From Gnetum montanum (taxonomy: Eukaryota; Streptophyta; Gnetopsida; Gnetales; Gnetaceae): 64,000 bases of DNA. The notes beneath the pieces are model-generated. The model was given only the letters and a program-made list of their open reading frames with translations. It was not told the DNA's origin and did not search any database. The stretch lies in assembly GCA_015680685.1 (NCBI GenBank), contig MNCI01001941.1, positions 645,594-709,593 on the forward strand, in the 5' to 3' direction. Numbering within the stretch: the first letter of the stretch is position 1; each line of letters opens with the position of its first letter. Position numbers and translations under genes: made by a program. Positions 45,936 through 57,900 of this stretch are shown in pieces.

Positions 45936-46440
45936 AAGATTGCAAAATTGTTGGTTGAGCTAACAAAGAAGGATGATTAATTTGTCTAGACCATAGAATG
46001 TGAAAAAGCATTCCAGCAACTAAAAGAGAAACTTGTAGAGATTCCAATTCTACAAGCACTTGACTAGTCCAGACCATTTCATGTCATGATGGATGCATCA
46101 AATTATACCTTGGAAGTTGTGTTTATATAGATGGATGATAGGAAATTTCCATATTACATCCACTATGCAAGTTGAAGCATTGTAGATGCAAAATTGAACT
46201 ACACCACCATAGAAAAAAAATTGATGGTAGTAGTGTTTTCTCTAGAGAAGTTCAAGCATTATGTGCTTGGATACAAATTATTTGTGCACATGGATCATAG
46301 TGCCATTTTCTTCTTGATGAAAAAGCCAACAGTGAGCCCATGTGTCATATAGTGGCTGGTGATCTTATAGGAATTTGTTCTTACAATGGTAGATTGAATG
46401 GACACCGAGAATGTCGTTGCTAATCACTTATGTTGGTTGA
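45936..46440 (+). pseudogene. pol: RNase H of gypsy element A
   Basis: Starts with the thumb-to-RNase H phrase LTKKDD.FV.TIECEKAFQQ then LKEKLVEIPIL, followed by FHVMMDASNYTLEVVF (DAS catalytic Asp), NYTTIEKKLMVVVFSLEKFK, HYVLGYKLFVHMDHSAIF and MDTENVVANHLCWL. Order and spacing are those of Ty3/gypsy RNase H. Stops are scattered. Confidence 0.8.
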
Positions 46441-47114
46441 GATGGAACAACAAAGAGGAGAAAAGCCCACTATCTAATCTATTTCTTAATGAACTTCTCT
46501 TTGTCAAGGTTGTAATTGAACAATTGCCCAATGAGCCTAAATGGTATGATGGTATTCTCACCTATCTACTCATCCAAGAGATGCCACAAAGGTTGGACCA
46601 CTAGAAGAAACAATAGTTTATTTACTAGGTAAAATGCTTCATGAAGATCAATAGACACCTTTATAAGGTGTGTGTCAATGGCCTAGTTCATTGGTATGTC
46701 CTTGATGATGATCAACTTGATGTTCTCTAGGATGCTTATGAAGGTCCTTGTGGAGGCCACTATGCTGGGAGACACATGGCCATTAAAATCCTAATGATAG
46801 GGTATTATTGGCCAGCAATCTTCAGGGATTCTCATCAACATGTCTACTCTTGTGAACACTACCAGCAAGATGGTGGAATGATTGTTAGAATGGAGAGATC
46901 CCAATAGTGGATCCAACTATTGAAACCATTCAACATCTAGGGCATTGATTTCATGGGTCCTATCATGTCCATGTCAAATGGAAAGGCATACATCATAGTC
47001 ACTATTGAATATTGTACAAAATGGGTAGAAGTAGTAGTCATCACCAACTATACATCTTTTATTGCTCTTTGGTTTGTACAACAAAATGTTATAAATAGGT
47101 TTGGTGTGCCACAT
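46441..47114 (+). pseudogene. pol: Integrase N-terminal part and core of gypsy element A
   Basis: Zinc region GPCGGHYAGRHMAIKILMIG, YYWPAIF, then SCEHYQQDGG, where the last Cys of the HHCC motif is Tyr. The core starts with GIDFMGPIMSMSNGKAYIIV and YCTKWVEVVVITNYTS, and breaks off after NRFGVPH at 47114, where element B is inserted. It resumes at 57183. Confidence 0.85.
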
Positions 47115-47976
47115 TGATGAGCAGTGAGGTACCCCCATGCCCAACCATACAAATCATAAGCATTCACATGCGATTCAGTGAAATTCTGCAAACTTTAATT
47201 ACCAAGTACACTAGAGCTAAATAGTGTGTGAGTGTTCATTGTCTTCCTAGTCCCACTTGTGAAATGCAACTATATGATTAAGTGTGACTAAGGCGTAAGA
47301 TTTTTATTATTTTGTGTTTTATCAATTTACTTTCCTAGAACAAGAATGAAAGTGAGAGTAATTAAGTGCTAAGTAAGCTATGGTCTAATCTAGCCTAACA
47401 CAAGTAACCATTTCTAGTTCCTAGACACATCCTAAACTTTGTGTGAACACTACTGGGTTGTCAAATGCTAACCATTTCTGAGCTGCCAAGTGTCACATGT
47501 ATGTTTAAAAGGGTTGTGCTTGTGTATTTTAATGAGTTTCTTAATTGATTAAAATTAATTGATGCATGAATAATGTTAATGTAAAGTACATGAAATCACA
47601 ATATATAAATGCATAAGAAAGAAAAGTCTTAAGTGCTGCAAGGATGAATCAAAGAGCTCATCTTTATTGCCAACACAATGGTGTGTTTAGGTACATTAAT
47701 GCTTGAATAAAGATCTGATCACACTTAGACCTCCTACTACGGGCACTTGGAAAATATTCTAACTCTTAAATGAACAAACTACAAGAGTTTTTCTACTTAA
47801 CTACCAAAAACTACTCTCAATTGTGTGTCTAGCAGCTGTATTTATAGACTTAGAAGTAACCCTACGATATCGAATGCACGATATTACATCTTGGATCATG
47901 ATATCGTGTACCTAATATCGTGTACCCAATATCATGGCCACTCCGATATTGGAGCATATGAAAAACATGATTCATA
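47115..47976 (-). repeat. 3' LTR of element B (about 862 bp)
   Basis: Plus-strand reading: TGATGAGCAGTGAGGTACCC ... GAAAAACATGATTCAT. Homologous along its length to 56313-57182 and, inverted, to 59912-60769. GATATCG-type palindromes cluster at 47865-47955. A purine tract (agttgtgggaata on the minus strand) lies beside it at about 47977-47992. Confidence 0.9.
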
Positions 47977-49789
47977 ATATTCCCACAACTGAATGAAAAC
48001 TCATCCTCAAGTACAAAAGAAGAAGAATAAGTCCCTTACACAATATATTAGGAGGGATGGAAAGTTTGACTTGACATGCAAAATGACATCAAGGAAACAA
48101 ACAAATATAGAAGTGCCAAAGCATACAACATTACAATTGTGTACAAAATTGGGAATTTATGATAATAAGAAAGAACACCCTCAGATCCAATGGACATCCA
48201 ACCCCTCTTGTCAATAGAAGAATGAGGGAGAGGTAGAAGAGATCTAGCGGTCATGAACAATCTTCCATGAGTGATATTGTTGCATCCTCCTTGGTGAAGA
48301 TAGTCCTCCTTCCAGTCCATGCTCTCCACTACAATCACAACAAAATCAAGGATTAGTATATAAAGTGTAACATATAGTGGCTAAATACCTTTTCTCATTA
48401 GTGATTTTATCTAGCCAAATTGTGATTGTGATAGATTGGTTGCTTGATAATGTTAGTGGAAAAACTAATGAATGGGTTAAGTAAGAGAAGTGGTCTATAA
48501 AATTTAGAAAAAGTTTAACACAAGGAATACTGGAAAGAGGATATAAGAATTTAAAACAATAAAAAGAAGGAATTCACTAAAAATAGTTGTGAAGATGCAT
48601 ACAATTGGATGAAATTGATGGGATAAATAGAAAGAATTCGATTGTAACAATGTCTAAGGGTAAAGAACTTAACTTAATGAAATCAAAAGATATGCAAGTG
48701 GGTCCTCCACAAAGTAGGAATAGGNTCAAAAGATATGCAAGTGGGTCCTCCACAAAGTAGGAATAGGCCTTTTAAGCCCATGCATAGCTTTAAACCAAGG
48801 ATTTCGTGGCCACCATGGATGATAAATGGTTACAGAAAGTTAAGTATGAAAACCTAGAAGTAACTGACTGAGAAACCTAACACATCAAGCTAGAACATTG
48901 AATCAAAATACGAAACTAGTAGTGAGGTGAGGCATGAAAAGCATAGATGGATAAGAGAGAGAATGCAATGGAATTCCTAAATATGGTCACATGAAATCCC
49001 TTGTAGATTTTGTGATTAAATGACTTAGTAGAATCCATCCTCAGTCCAGAGAAAAACCAACCACTTTCAATGACTTCGCATTGACATTCTAAGACTAGTC
49101 CATCCCTTGAGATACAAGAATGCTCCCACAAAATAACCACCATTCAAAATTGGAGAGAAAGTAGGAAGTTCGAAAGTGCCTTAGTTAGAGGAGACAAGAC
49201 AAGTCCCATAACTAGTGTTTGTAGCCCTTTTATCTGGTCTAAGGGATGTGCTTTGAATTTTTTTTGAGTGGGAACCACACCATGCAAAGACCCATGCATT
49301 TTTGCATTTATTTTGTCCAAGGGGTGTGCTTTGAATTCTCATTTTTTTTCATGAGGATCACACCATGCAAGGACTTATTTGACTTCCTATTGTGGAATTA
49401 ACCAAAATGGTGAGAAGATCTTGAGAACACTCCTGCACATAGGAAAATAGAAAAGCACAAAGAATCTCACATCCCTTTAAAGCCACACCCTATTCAAACC
49501 TTTGATTCTTTCCCAATTTTGGAAACTACACAAGTTACCAATTTATTAAGGTTGCATTAATGAAAAAGGGACTGCATGTTTCTAAAATGAGGAAAATCAT
49601 AGAGTATGTGGATGGGTGGATGACGTGGACTCATTTCCTATTACATGAAAAGAAACCATGTCCCAGTTGTTAGTAACAACATTCAAAGTCAAAACTAGAC
49701 ATCAACAATCAAATTACAAATGACACCTTATTAGTAGAAAGAGTAGAGAAACACACCAAACACAAGAAAATATAAAAGAAAGTAAAATA
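47977..49789 (-). other. Non-coding 3' region of element B
   Basis: Corresponds to A 58150-59911 (inverted) and to E 2156-3548. It includes an oppositely repeated phrase catgcaaggac/catgcaaagacc (49280, 49362) and the duplicated 42-mer with N (48683-48767). Frames 47993-48217, 48048-48338 and 48916-49143 overlap each other and have no shared content with the related copies, so I do not call genes. Confidence 0.5.
48683..48767 (+). other. Exact 42-bp duplication around an N: probable assembly join
   Basis: 48683-48724 and 48726-48767 are identical (both begin tcaaaagatatgcaag and end gtaggaatagg) and are separated by a single N at 48725. The related elements A (about 59180-59220) and E (about 2450-2500) have this phrase once. 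An overlap between contig ends joined with one N explains it best. Confidence 0.8.
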
Positions 49790-50990
49790 TTATGTAATAA
49801 ATATCATATATATGAACAATGGTGTTAAAAAAAACTTAGAAAAGATTAATAACTTGAAAAAAAAGAGATGTAAAACAAAGAATATGAAAATAAAAAGTTG
49901 TAAAACCAAAAATGTGTAAAACAAAAAAAGCCAAAAGACTGAGGAGCCTTGTAAAGTGTTGGTGTGGGTGGCCATCTTTCCCAAAACTAAGTTATAAGGG
50001 GGAGATCTGAAAGATTGAGCATGGTTGTTCATCTAGCAAGGTATTTATTGAGTTGGTTGGCTTGGGCTCATAGAAAGGCTTCAATTGTTGGGTGTTGACT
50101 AATTATTTCTTATTTGGGCTATCAGATTTATAGATAATAATGGTCCCAAATGGAAAATTATCATCAATATTGTAAGGTCCTTCCCACAACATTTGAAATT
50201 TGGTTCGTTGGGGTATATGTGCAAGATTCTAGTAGAGGACCTTGTCTCCTAGTTGAAACTTAACTTTTCTTATTTTGAGGTCATGAAATTTCTTGTTGAA
50301 TGCCTTATTCATTTTGTTGGATGATAGGGCCATTAACCAATTTTCATCTAGCATGTTAAAGTTCATTAATCATTCCTTCTATGTGAGACTTAGATTTAGG
50401 TCAAGGTCACAGGTTGTAGAGAGTGTATGAAGCTTGGATTAGAAGGGCAGTGTTAGTAGTTTTCTGTACACAAGTTCATAGGGAGAATAACCTATGGGAA
50501 GCTTCCATGTGGAGTGATAGGTCCAAAGGGAATCATTTAATTTGGTGCTCTAGTCCCTTCGGTATTTGCTAATGGTCTGTGTTAGAATTTTTGTAATCAC
50601 CCAATTAGTCACCTCAACTTGACCATTGGCTTGGGGGTGATATGGTGTTGTGAGTTTGTGCTCAACCTCCAAGTGCTACATAAGTTTTCAGAAAGTGGCA
50701 CCTAGAAAATGAGTTCCATTATTAGAAATTAATGCATGAGGCATATCAAACTTGCTTATGATATTTTTTTGTACAAACTAAGTAGCAGTAGTAGATGTAT
50801 AGTCAGTGAAAACTGCTGCTTCTACCCACTTAGTGCAATAGTCAACTGCAACTATGATATATGCCTTTCCATTTGATAAACATGTGATGGAACCCATAAA
50901 GTCAATGTCCCAAATATCGAATGGCTTAAGAGCTTGAATCCATTGTTGTGGCCCCTCCATTCGAGCTATCATTCCACCATCCCTCTGAAA
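49790..50990 (-). pseudogene. pol: Integrase core and C-terminus of element B
   Basis: The minus strand opens with MIARMEGPQQWIQALKPF, DIWDIDFMGS (first catalytic Asp), GKAYIIVAVDYCTKWVEAAV (50778-50972). It continues into PHALISNNGTHFLG, where the second catalytic Asp of the usual SDNGTHF is Asn, and YHPQANGQVEVTNW, which keeps the Glu. The tail LGDKVLY..LAHIPQ and FEGPYNI-like WEGPYNIDDNFPFGTI ends near 50100, followed by a hydrophobic frame (49790-50032) in the 3' region. The D-to-N change is a G-to-A transition. Confidence 0.85.
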
Positions 50991-51230
50991 ATGATCACAA
51001 GAATTGATGAATTGATGTGCATCCTTGAGGTTTGTTGGCTAGTAATATCTCACCATGAGGATTTTTATGGCCATGCATCTCCTAGCATAATGGCCCCCAC
51101 ATGAGCCTTCATGAGCATCTTGGAGAATGCACAGTTGATTCGTGTCAAGGACACACTAGAGTACTAGGTCATCAGGATAGACTTTGTAAAGGTTCCGATT
51201 AATTTCCATGAAATGCTTGACCTGGTGAAG
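50991..51230 (-). pseudogene. pol: Integrase zinc-finger region of element B
   Basis: Readable as SCGGHYARRCMAIKILMV, then NLKDAHQFINSCDHFQRDGG. The CxxC pair has become CDHF, so the last Cys is lost, comparable to the Cys-to-Tyr change in A. It sits between RNase H and the integrase core as in all gypsy elements. Confidence 0.7.
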
Positions 51231-51890
51231 AAAGTATTGTTTCTTTCTGGTGTCCAATCCTTGTCACACTTCTTGCTTGAGCAGATAAATGACGATGATG
51301 TCATACCATTTTGGTTCATTAGGCATTTGTGCATTAATAGCCCTTGTAAGAAGAGATTTGTTAGGAAACTGATCAGATATGGGGCTCTCTTTCTCCTTGT
51401 CATCCCATCTTAGCTATGATAAGTGATTAGCAACTACATTTTTCACACTTTTTCGATCTACCATTGTGATATCAAACTCTTGCAAAATCATGAGCCACCG
51501 TATGACACAGGGCCTCACTATTGGTTTATTCATTAGAAACTAGATGGTGTTATGATCTATGTGTGTGAACACTTTATAGCTAGGCACATAGTGCTTGAAC
51601 TTCTCTAATGCGAAAACCATTGTCATCAATTCCTCTTTCATGGTGATGTAGTTCAGCTTTGCACTTGAAATACTTCAACTTGTGCGATGAATGTAATACG
51701 GACATTTTTGATGAGCCAATTGCATAAGCACTGCCCTCAAAGCATAATTTGATGCATCTATCATCACATGAAATGGTCTGGACCAATCAAGTGCTTGTAG
51801 AATTGGGGTTTCCAAAATATTTTACTTTAGTTGTTGAAATGCTATTTCACATGCAAGGGTCTAGAAAAATTATGCATCTTTCTTTATTAA
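51231..51890 (-). pseudogene. pol: RNase H of element B
   Basis: The minus strand shows FHVMIDASNYALRAVLM-like sequence at about 51715-51785 and the hydrophobic YKVFTHIDHNTI near 51545-51580. It parallels A 45936-46440 in inverted orientation. Frameshifts break it into short pieces; 51580-51786 on the minus strand is a shifted reading. Confidence 0.7.
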
Positions 51891-52680
51891 TTCAACCAAT
51901 GGCTTGGTGATTTTGGAAAAATTCTCAATGAAGTGTCAACAGTAGCTAGTATGACCAAGGAATGATCACACTTCTTTAACTATTTCTGGTTGATGGGTTA
52001 TTCCTTGGATGACCCTTATTTTTTCAAGGTCCACCTTGATTTTTGCTTTTGAGATATGGTTCCCCTAGACTATGCCTTCCTGGACTATAAGATGGTTCTT
52101 TTGCCAATTAAACTGAAGGTTTGTTTCGACACATCTCCTCAACACCTACTCAATATGGTCCAAGGCTTGCTTGAATGTAGCTTCATAGGAAGAAAAGTCA
52201 TCCATAAAGACTTCTACCCCACTACTGATTTTTTGTTGGAAAATGCTAAGGACTAATCATTGAAATGTGGCTAGGGAATTACATAGATTGAATGACATTT
52301 GATGGTAAGCAAAAGTCCCCCAAGGACTTGTGAAAGTTGTCTTTGCCTAGTCCTTTGGTGGAATCCAAATTTGGTTATAGCCACTATAACCATCTACACA
52401 GTTGTAATAGCTATGCCCAGAAATGGTTTTTAGCACTTGGTCGATAAAAGACAATGGAAAATCATCTTTGAAAGTTGCCATATTGAGTAGCTGGAAGTCG
52501 ATGCACACTCGCCATTTGTCTTCTTTACTGGGCATGATCACAAGTGGACTAATCCACTCACTCTCTATGATAGGGTAGATGAATCCCACCTTGAGGAGTT
52601 GCTCAATCTCCTCTTTGATAATCTACTTTAATTTGGGATTCAAACATCGTTACAACTATCATTTCGGCTTAATGGTGGGG
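51891..52680 (-). pseudogene. pol: Reverse transcriptase of element B
   Basis: The best frame (52347-52589) reads MGFIYPIIESEWISPLVIMP, KWRVCIDFQLLNMATFKDDF, PLSFIDQVLKTISG, YYNCVDGYSGYNQIWI. The catalytic FMDDFS is encoded at 52198-52209 with both Asp intact. N-terminally a PKLK.IIKEEIEQLLKVG stretch (about 52590-52650) precedes it. Closest in pattern to Tat/Athila-like RT. Open only in short pieces. Confidence 0.85.
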
Positions 52681-53680
52681 TTGATGTATATTTGGTGTTA
52701 GCATATTCTTGGATCTATACTAGTGAGCTTGGAATATAACTATGCAAAGGTTGTTGACCATTTTTCCACAAACTTCATCAAAATTTTCTTTTGTTCTATA
52801 GCAAGCTTGGCATTAATAATGATTGAACTTCCATTTTTCAAGAACACATACTCCATTTTGGCTGGTAGTGTCTTTAATTCAAGGGGTTCTTATTTAAAAT
52901 TATCAAGAATCATCATTTATTCCTTTGAAGAGCTAATGCTGAACTTGCTTGAGTTCATCCATACTTGCAACATATTCATACATTAGGCCCTCAATAGGTT
53001 TCATGCACAATGTACTGCTGCTAGAATTAGTTGTCAATGACTAGGTGCCTTCTTTTCTTGTGGCTGCCGCATATAGACATCTTTGGATTTTAGCTTCTAG
53101 TGCACACTGCTTACATGCAGAGATAGATGTTCGCTTTATTGACCATAGCTTTTGCACACAATGACACCTTGAATCATTTTACATGATACATGTAATCCTC
53201 TTCTTCTCAATCTTTCCAAATTCATTTTCTTTAGATATCTCCAAGGAAAGATCTCTAATGACCATTTTGGCATCAACGGTGCTTAACCATGCCCTTTCCA
53301 TAATAATTAGGAAGCCCCCTTGCAGTTATCCACCTTGATTACTAGGAAGTTGACAAGATATGACCACCCACAAATGGTGGTTATGATGTCTTCTACCAGT
53401 CCCAATGGAACAGTGATGGACTAGTCTACTAGTTCTAGTCGGATGCTACTCTTCTTCAAGGGAGGAAGGTTCCACATCATTTGCATCCCATGCAAGATTA
53501 GATTAACACTAGAACTAGAGTTGAGAAAGGCTTTACAAGGCTCATTCCCAGCAATTTTCAAATATACTAGGGGACTTCTAGGATCAGCTAAGTTCCTAGG
53601 TAGGTTACTAGCTCGAATCCAATCAGATACAACATGGGTCAACATTATAGTATGGATTCAAGAGGGGTTTTGATTTGAAG
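52681..53680 (-). pseudogene. pro: Protease and protease-RT linker of element B
   Basis: The frame 53421-53645 gives PRSPLVYLKIAGNEPCKAFL then NSSSSVNLI, in which the retropepsin triad DSG/DSS has become NSS, so the active-site Asp is lost. It continues SIRLELVD and, after a stop, SITVPLGLVEDIITTICG, WSYLVNFLVIKVDN. The linker to RT (52700-53250) is decayed. Same family as the protease end in A. Confidence 0.8.
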
Positions 53681-55880
53681 GAAAATTAGATAAAAGTGAG
53701 ATAGAGAAAGGTGGAGAAGTAGGGTTACCAACCACTAATGTATCTAAGGGCTTTGGTAAGCTATGAAGTTGAAAGAAGGATCTTTTCTTTGATCATGGTT
53801 CTGAATTTCTTGGTTGGTTAACTGGTTGTAGAGTAACTGCCCTCATAGCATTTCTTTGCTATAGTTGTGTAAGAAATTCACCCTGCATGGATGGAGTAGG
53901 TGGTAGCTATGTAGGATATGAAGGAGTAGGTGCAGGAATAGGAGGAGCATGAAGATAGTAGGTGGCATCCCTCCTTGGATAGGGTAGTTGGTACACTTCA
54001 GGAGGGTAGTGGTGAGGTTGGTAAGTGGCAACATGACCAGAGGAGTCCCATGGAGATGAAGGTTGCTGAACATAGTAACCATAGGGATCTGGTTGTCGGT
54101 AAGGGTACTACTATCTTGGAAGTGCCAATACTTACAATTGTGGTTGCTATCACTGCTGGTACAGTTCATAGGGTTCTAGTGAAGTTTTTCTTAGATAATA
54201 CTTCTATGTTTGGTAGAACTATCAAGCGTTGCCTTATGAATAAGGTAATCGTTTGGGTGTTTGCCTTTGTGCAAGTTATGGATGTAAGGCATACACTCTA
54301 GATTCTTGAAAGTGTGACACAATTTGCAAACATCTGTTAGGATGTTCATACTGGCAAATGTCACACCTGGCATCATCATCTAAGTCACTATCTACAACCA
54401 TCTCTATCATAGCCATTTTACCCTTACACTTAGATATGGCTCATTCAACTTCCTTATTTCTCCAGTGCTCATGCTCACAACTTTGCTCCTTGGACTCTTC
54501 AGCAATTTTTAAGATAGCCTGAAACTTGTTGTTCATAGAGTTCCATAATTGGTTAACCTTAGCTGTGATTTCAAATTGAAATTTCTGGAATGGCAAGGTT
54601 TTCTAGTTAACCACCTCATCTCTGATTAACTCATCTTCACTGTCACAAAATTAAACACCCCTTTTGTAGATAGAAGGATTCTTATTGTATTCCTATGCAC
54701 TTTCTAGCTTTCTTAATTCTTCCTCCTCCTTGGCTACCTACTCAATTAACTTTTGGATCTAACAGATGCTTAACTCTATCAATCTCCATTAGGCATAGAT
54801 GCTAAGGGTTTTCCTTGTTTCAACCTGCAACCTTTCTATGATATGGTGAAGTTGATCAAGCTGAGAGTATCCATGGCTAGGACACCTATGCAATAGAGAA
54901 TAATAACAACTAATAGTGGATCCAAGGGCTCTTGGTTTTTTTGTTTCCACCCTTGGATTAGCTTCCTTAGATTGGACACTTGGGAGTGTATTTGATATTT
55001 GTCATTGAACAATTCCAACATCATACTTCACCACCTAATTGATTTTGGCTCCAAGGACTAGTACCAATTTTCTACTTCCTTAATGAGTATCCTTAGAAAT
55101 AATTTCAAATTCTACTAGCCATTCTCAATATTCTACAAGGAACATGCATCTTGGAAGTCCTAAAGATGATTCTTTGGATCAACATCATAGCCTCCCTCAA
55201 AACAAAGGATGTTGTTCATGTTCAACCTCCTTATTCTACTATCCTTTACATGCTTTGTTGGAATTCTCATAGCCTCTACAATGTTTAACATGTCCTGAGT
55301 GGCAAGTAGAGGTTCATCAAGGCCATGGTGATGGTGCCCATGATGTTTTCTACTATCATGGTGATGCGTCTCCCTGGATTGCCCACACCTTCAGTCATGA
55401 CTGGCCCAATAGTCCCTTTTGTTGTTTTGGTCCTATCAATCACCTCCATCACAATTATGCCCTTTATAGCCATGATCTAAGCCAAATGAAGAAGAAGAAG
55501 AAGATGATGAAGGGGAAGAGAAAGGAGAACTTGCTCCATGCTGATGCTTATCATCCTTTCTTCAATGATCACGACCATGATCACGATCATGACCTCCTTT
55601 TTTCCTCTTATCATGACTTACCCCTCTAGATCCATTTTTTTGTTGGATCCATTTTGACTAGAACCTGGATTATGAATTTTGGATTGCACATTCTAGTTGA
55701 GGCCCCTTGAACAAAGTCAAAGAGAGGAGAATCACAAAAGAAAAGGCCCCCAGAGAAGTGTTTGCCTCCATCCAATGGGCCAAGTAGAGGTGGAAAGGTA
55801 TTTGATCCCATGCCCTTCACAATCTCATGTTGGTACTCTAGCTGATGATCCCTTAACCTTTGTGCTTCAGTGGGATGACA
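53681..55880 (-). pseudogene. gag: Gag of element B
   Basis: From the N-terminal side: a charged, His/Ser-rich region (KGGHDRDHGRDH, SSPFSSPSSSSSSSSFGLDH, about 55475-55620), the capsid start MLNIVEAMRIPTKHVKDS and NILCFEGGYDVDPKNHL (about 55170-55300), a decayed middle, the zinc-knuckle-like CDICQYEHPNRC (about 54335-54375) and a proline-rich tail (APPIPAPTPSYPT, about 53890-53960). The layout equals that of the gag of E. Many stops. Several opposing short frames are shadows. Confidence 0.75.
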
Positions 55881-56291
55881 ATCCCTTGAGTTGAGATCTC
55901 ACATCTTGTGCTCTCCATGAAGATGTTGAAGTCTTTGTCATGTGAGAATTAGTTGGAGCATCACTGAAACAAATCAATCAAGTGGCAACACAATGTTTCC
56001 TTCAATGTCACACAACTGTAGCATTTCATCTTGATGTAAGATGAAGGTGAAGTCTGGTACATACTCATCGAGATGAGCATATACCACCCGGTATTACTAA
56101 GGCACCTAGTCTACTCTAGGTGGAGAAAGGCTTCTATGAGAAGAAGACATTTTATGTTAATGAATTTATATGAAATGTGTGGTTAAGATTCAATTTAATT
56201 GTAATAATAATTTTTTTTTACAAGATTTGACTCTTAAAATTCAAACAATGAGGTTACTAAGTTTTACTTAGTTTAGAACACGTAGAACTAA
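55881..56291 (-). other. Leader between primer site and gag of element B
   Basis: A non-coding leader with an oligo-T/oligo-A stretch at 56205-56225. No frame is supported. Confidence 0.4.
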
Positions 56292-56312
56292 AGTCTTCGA
56301 AAATGATGTCAA
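56292..56312 (-). other. Primer binding site of element B, heavily changed
   Basis: On the minus strand, directly after ...GCTCATCA, the sequence reads ttgacatcattttcgaagac. It keeps the spacing of the Tat/Athila-type site but differs at several bases from the version in E. Confidence 0.55.
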
Positions 56313-57182
56313 TGATGAGCGGCAAGGTACCCCAATGCCCAACCATACAAATTACAGGTGTTCACATGTGATCTAGTCAAATTCCATAAACTTTAATTAC
56401 TAAGTATGCTAGAGCTAAACAATGCATGCATGTTGTTTGTTCAGTTTCTTCCAAGTCCCACTTGTGAAATGCAATTGTATGGTTAAGTGTGACTAAGGTG
56501 TAATATTTTTATTATTTTGTGTTTTATTAATTTACTTACCTAGAACAAGAATGAAAGAGAGAGTAATTAAGTGCTAAGTAAGCTATGGTATAATCTAGCC
56601 TAACACAAGTAACCATTCCTACTTCTTGGACACATTCTGAACTTTGTGTAAACACTACTGGGTTGTCAAATGCTAACTGTTTCCGAGCTACCAAGTGTTA
56701 CACGTATGTTGGAAGGGGTTGTGCTTGTGTATTTTAATGAGTTTCTTAATTGATCAAAATTAATTGTTGCATGAATAACATTAATGTAAATTGCATGAAA
56801 TCACAATATATAAATGCATAAGAAAGAAAGTCTCAAGTGTTGCAAGGATGAATCAAAGAGCTCATCTTTATTGCCAACACAATGATGTGTTTAGGTACAT
56901 CAATGCTTGAATAAATATTTTATCACACTTAGACCTCTTGTTGCAGGTAGTTGGAAAAATATTCTAACTCTCAAATAAACAAACTACAAGAGTTTTGCTA
57001 CATGACTGCCAAAAACTACTCTCAATTGTGTGCCTAGGAGCTGTATTTATAGACCCAAAAGTAACCCTACGATATCGAATGTACAATATTGCATCTTGGG
57101 ACATAATATTGTGTACTTGATATTGTATACCCAATATCATAGTCACTCTGATATCAGAATGTATGAAAAACATGATTCATCA
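56313..57182 (-). repeat. 5' LTR of element B (870 bp)
   Basis: Plus-strand reading: TGATGAGCGGCAAGGTACCC ... AAAAACATGATTCATCA. Collinear with 47115-47976. Palindrome cluster at 57065-57140. The right edge meets the resumed integrase frame of A. Confidence 0.9.
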
Positions 57183-57900
57183 CATGTGCATTAATTTTTG
57201 AAAATGGAACTCACTTTATAGGAACTACCTTTTGGAAGCTCATGTAATGCTTAGGGGTTGAACATAAACTCACAACACCTTACAACCCCCAAGCCAATGG
57301 TCAAGATAAGGTTACCAATAGGGAAATCATAAAGATTCTAACAAGAACTATCAGCAAATATAGGAAATATTGGAGCATGAAACTCAACGATGCCCTTTGG
57401 ACCTATTGCTCAACATGGAAACTTCCTATAGGCTATTATCCCTATGAGCTGGTGTATGAAAAATTACCAACACTTCTTATTCAATCCAACCTCTGTACAC
57501 TTTCAACAACCTATGACCTTGACCTTGACTTGAGTCTATCAAAAAAATAAAGATTAATAAATTTCAACTTGCTAGATGAAAATTGATTGGTGGCCCTATC
57601 ATCTAACGAGTTGCACAAGGCATTTGTCAAAAAGCACCATGACCTTAAAATTAGAAAAGTCAAATTTTAATTGAGAGATAAGGTCCTCTACTGGAATCCC
57701 ATACATGTACCTCAACAAACTAAGTTTTCATCATTGTGGGAAGGACTTTATATAAGTTATGAAATTTTTCCTTCTGGGGCCATGATGATCTACAAACTTG
57801 AGAGACCAAACAAGAAATAGTTGGTCAACATATAACAAGTCAAAACTTTCCATAAGCATATGCCAGCTAATACAACAAACATCTCATTGGATGGACAACC
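57183..57900 (+). pseudogene. pol: Integrase C-terminal part of element A, resumed after B
   Basis: Continues the core broken at 47114: HV... then ENGTHFIG (the catalytic Asp position reads Glu, with a frameshift), HKLTTPYNPQANGQDKVTNR with Asp where the catalytic Glu should be, KILTRTISKYRKYWSMKLND, ALWTYCSTWKLPIGYYPYEL, then the tail REKVKF.LRDKVLYWNPIHVP. In frame with the N-terminal part only after allowing shifts. Confidence 0.85.

Larger units (their letters stand above)
47115..57182 (-). mobile_element. Ty3/gypsy element B, near full length, minus strand, inside A's integrase
   Basis: Read on the minus strand: 5' LTR (56313-57182), primer site, gag, protease, RT, RNase H, integrase, non-coding 3' region, 3' LTR (47115-47976), about 10.07 kb in all. 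CACAT precedes it (47110-47114) and is found again at 57181-57185, overlapping the last two LTR bases, so the expected 5-bp duplication is nearly but not cleanly resolved. All frames are broken. It is the same family as A and is the youngest of the C-A-B stack. An N with a flanking duplication lies in its 3' region. Confidence 0.9.

Noticed and set aside
53975-54301. 108-codon frames on both strands at 53843-54301
   Set aside because: They overlap the proline-rich gag tail of element B in shifted frames and contain no domain.
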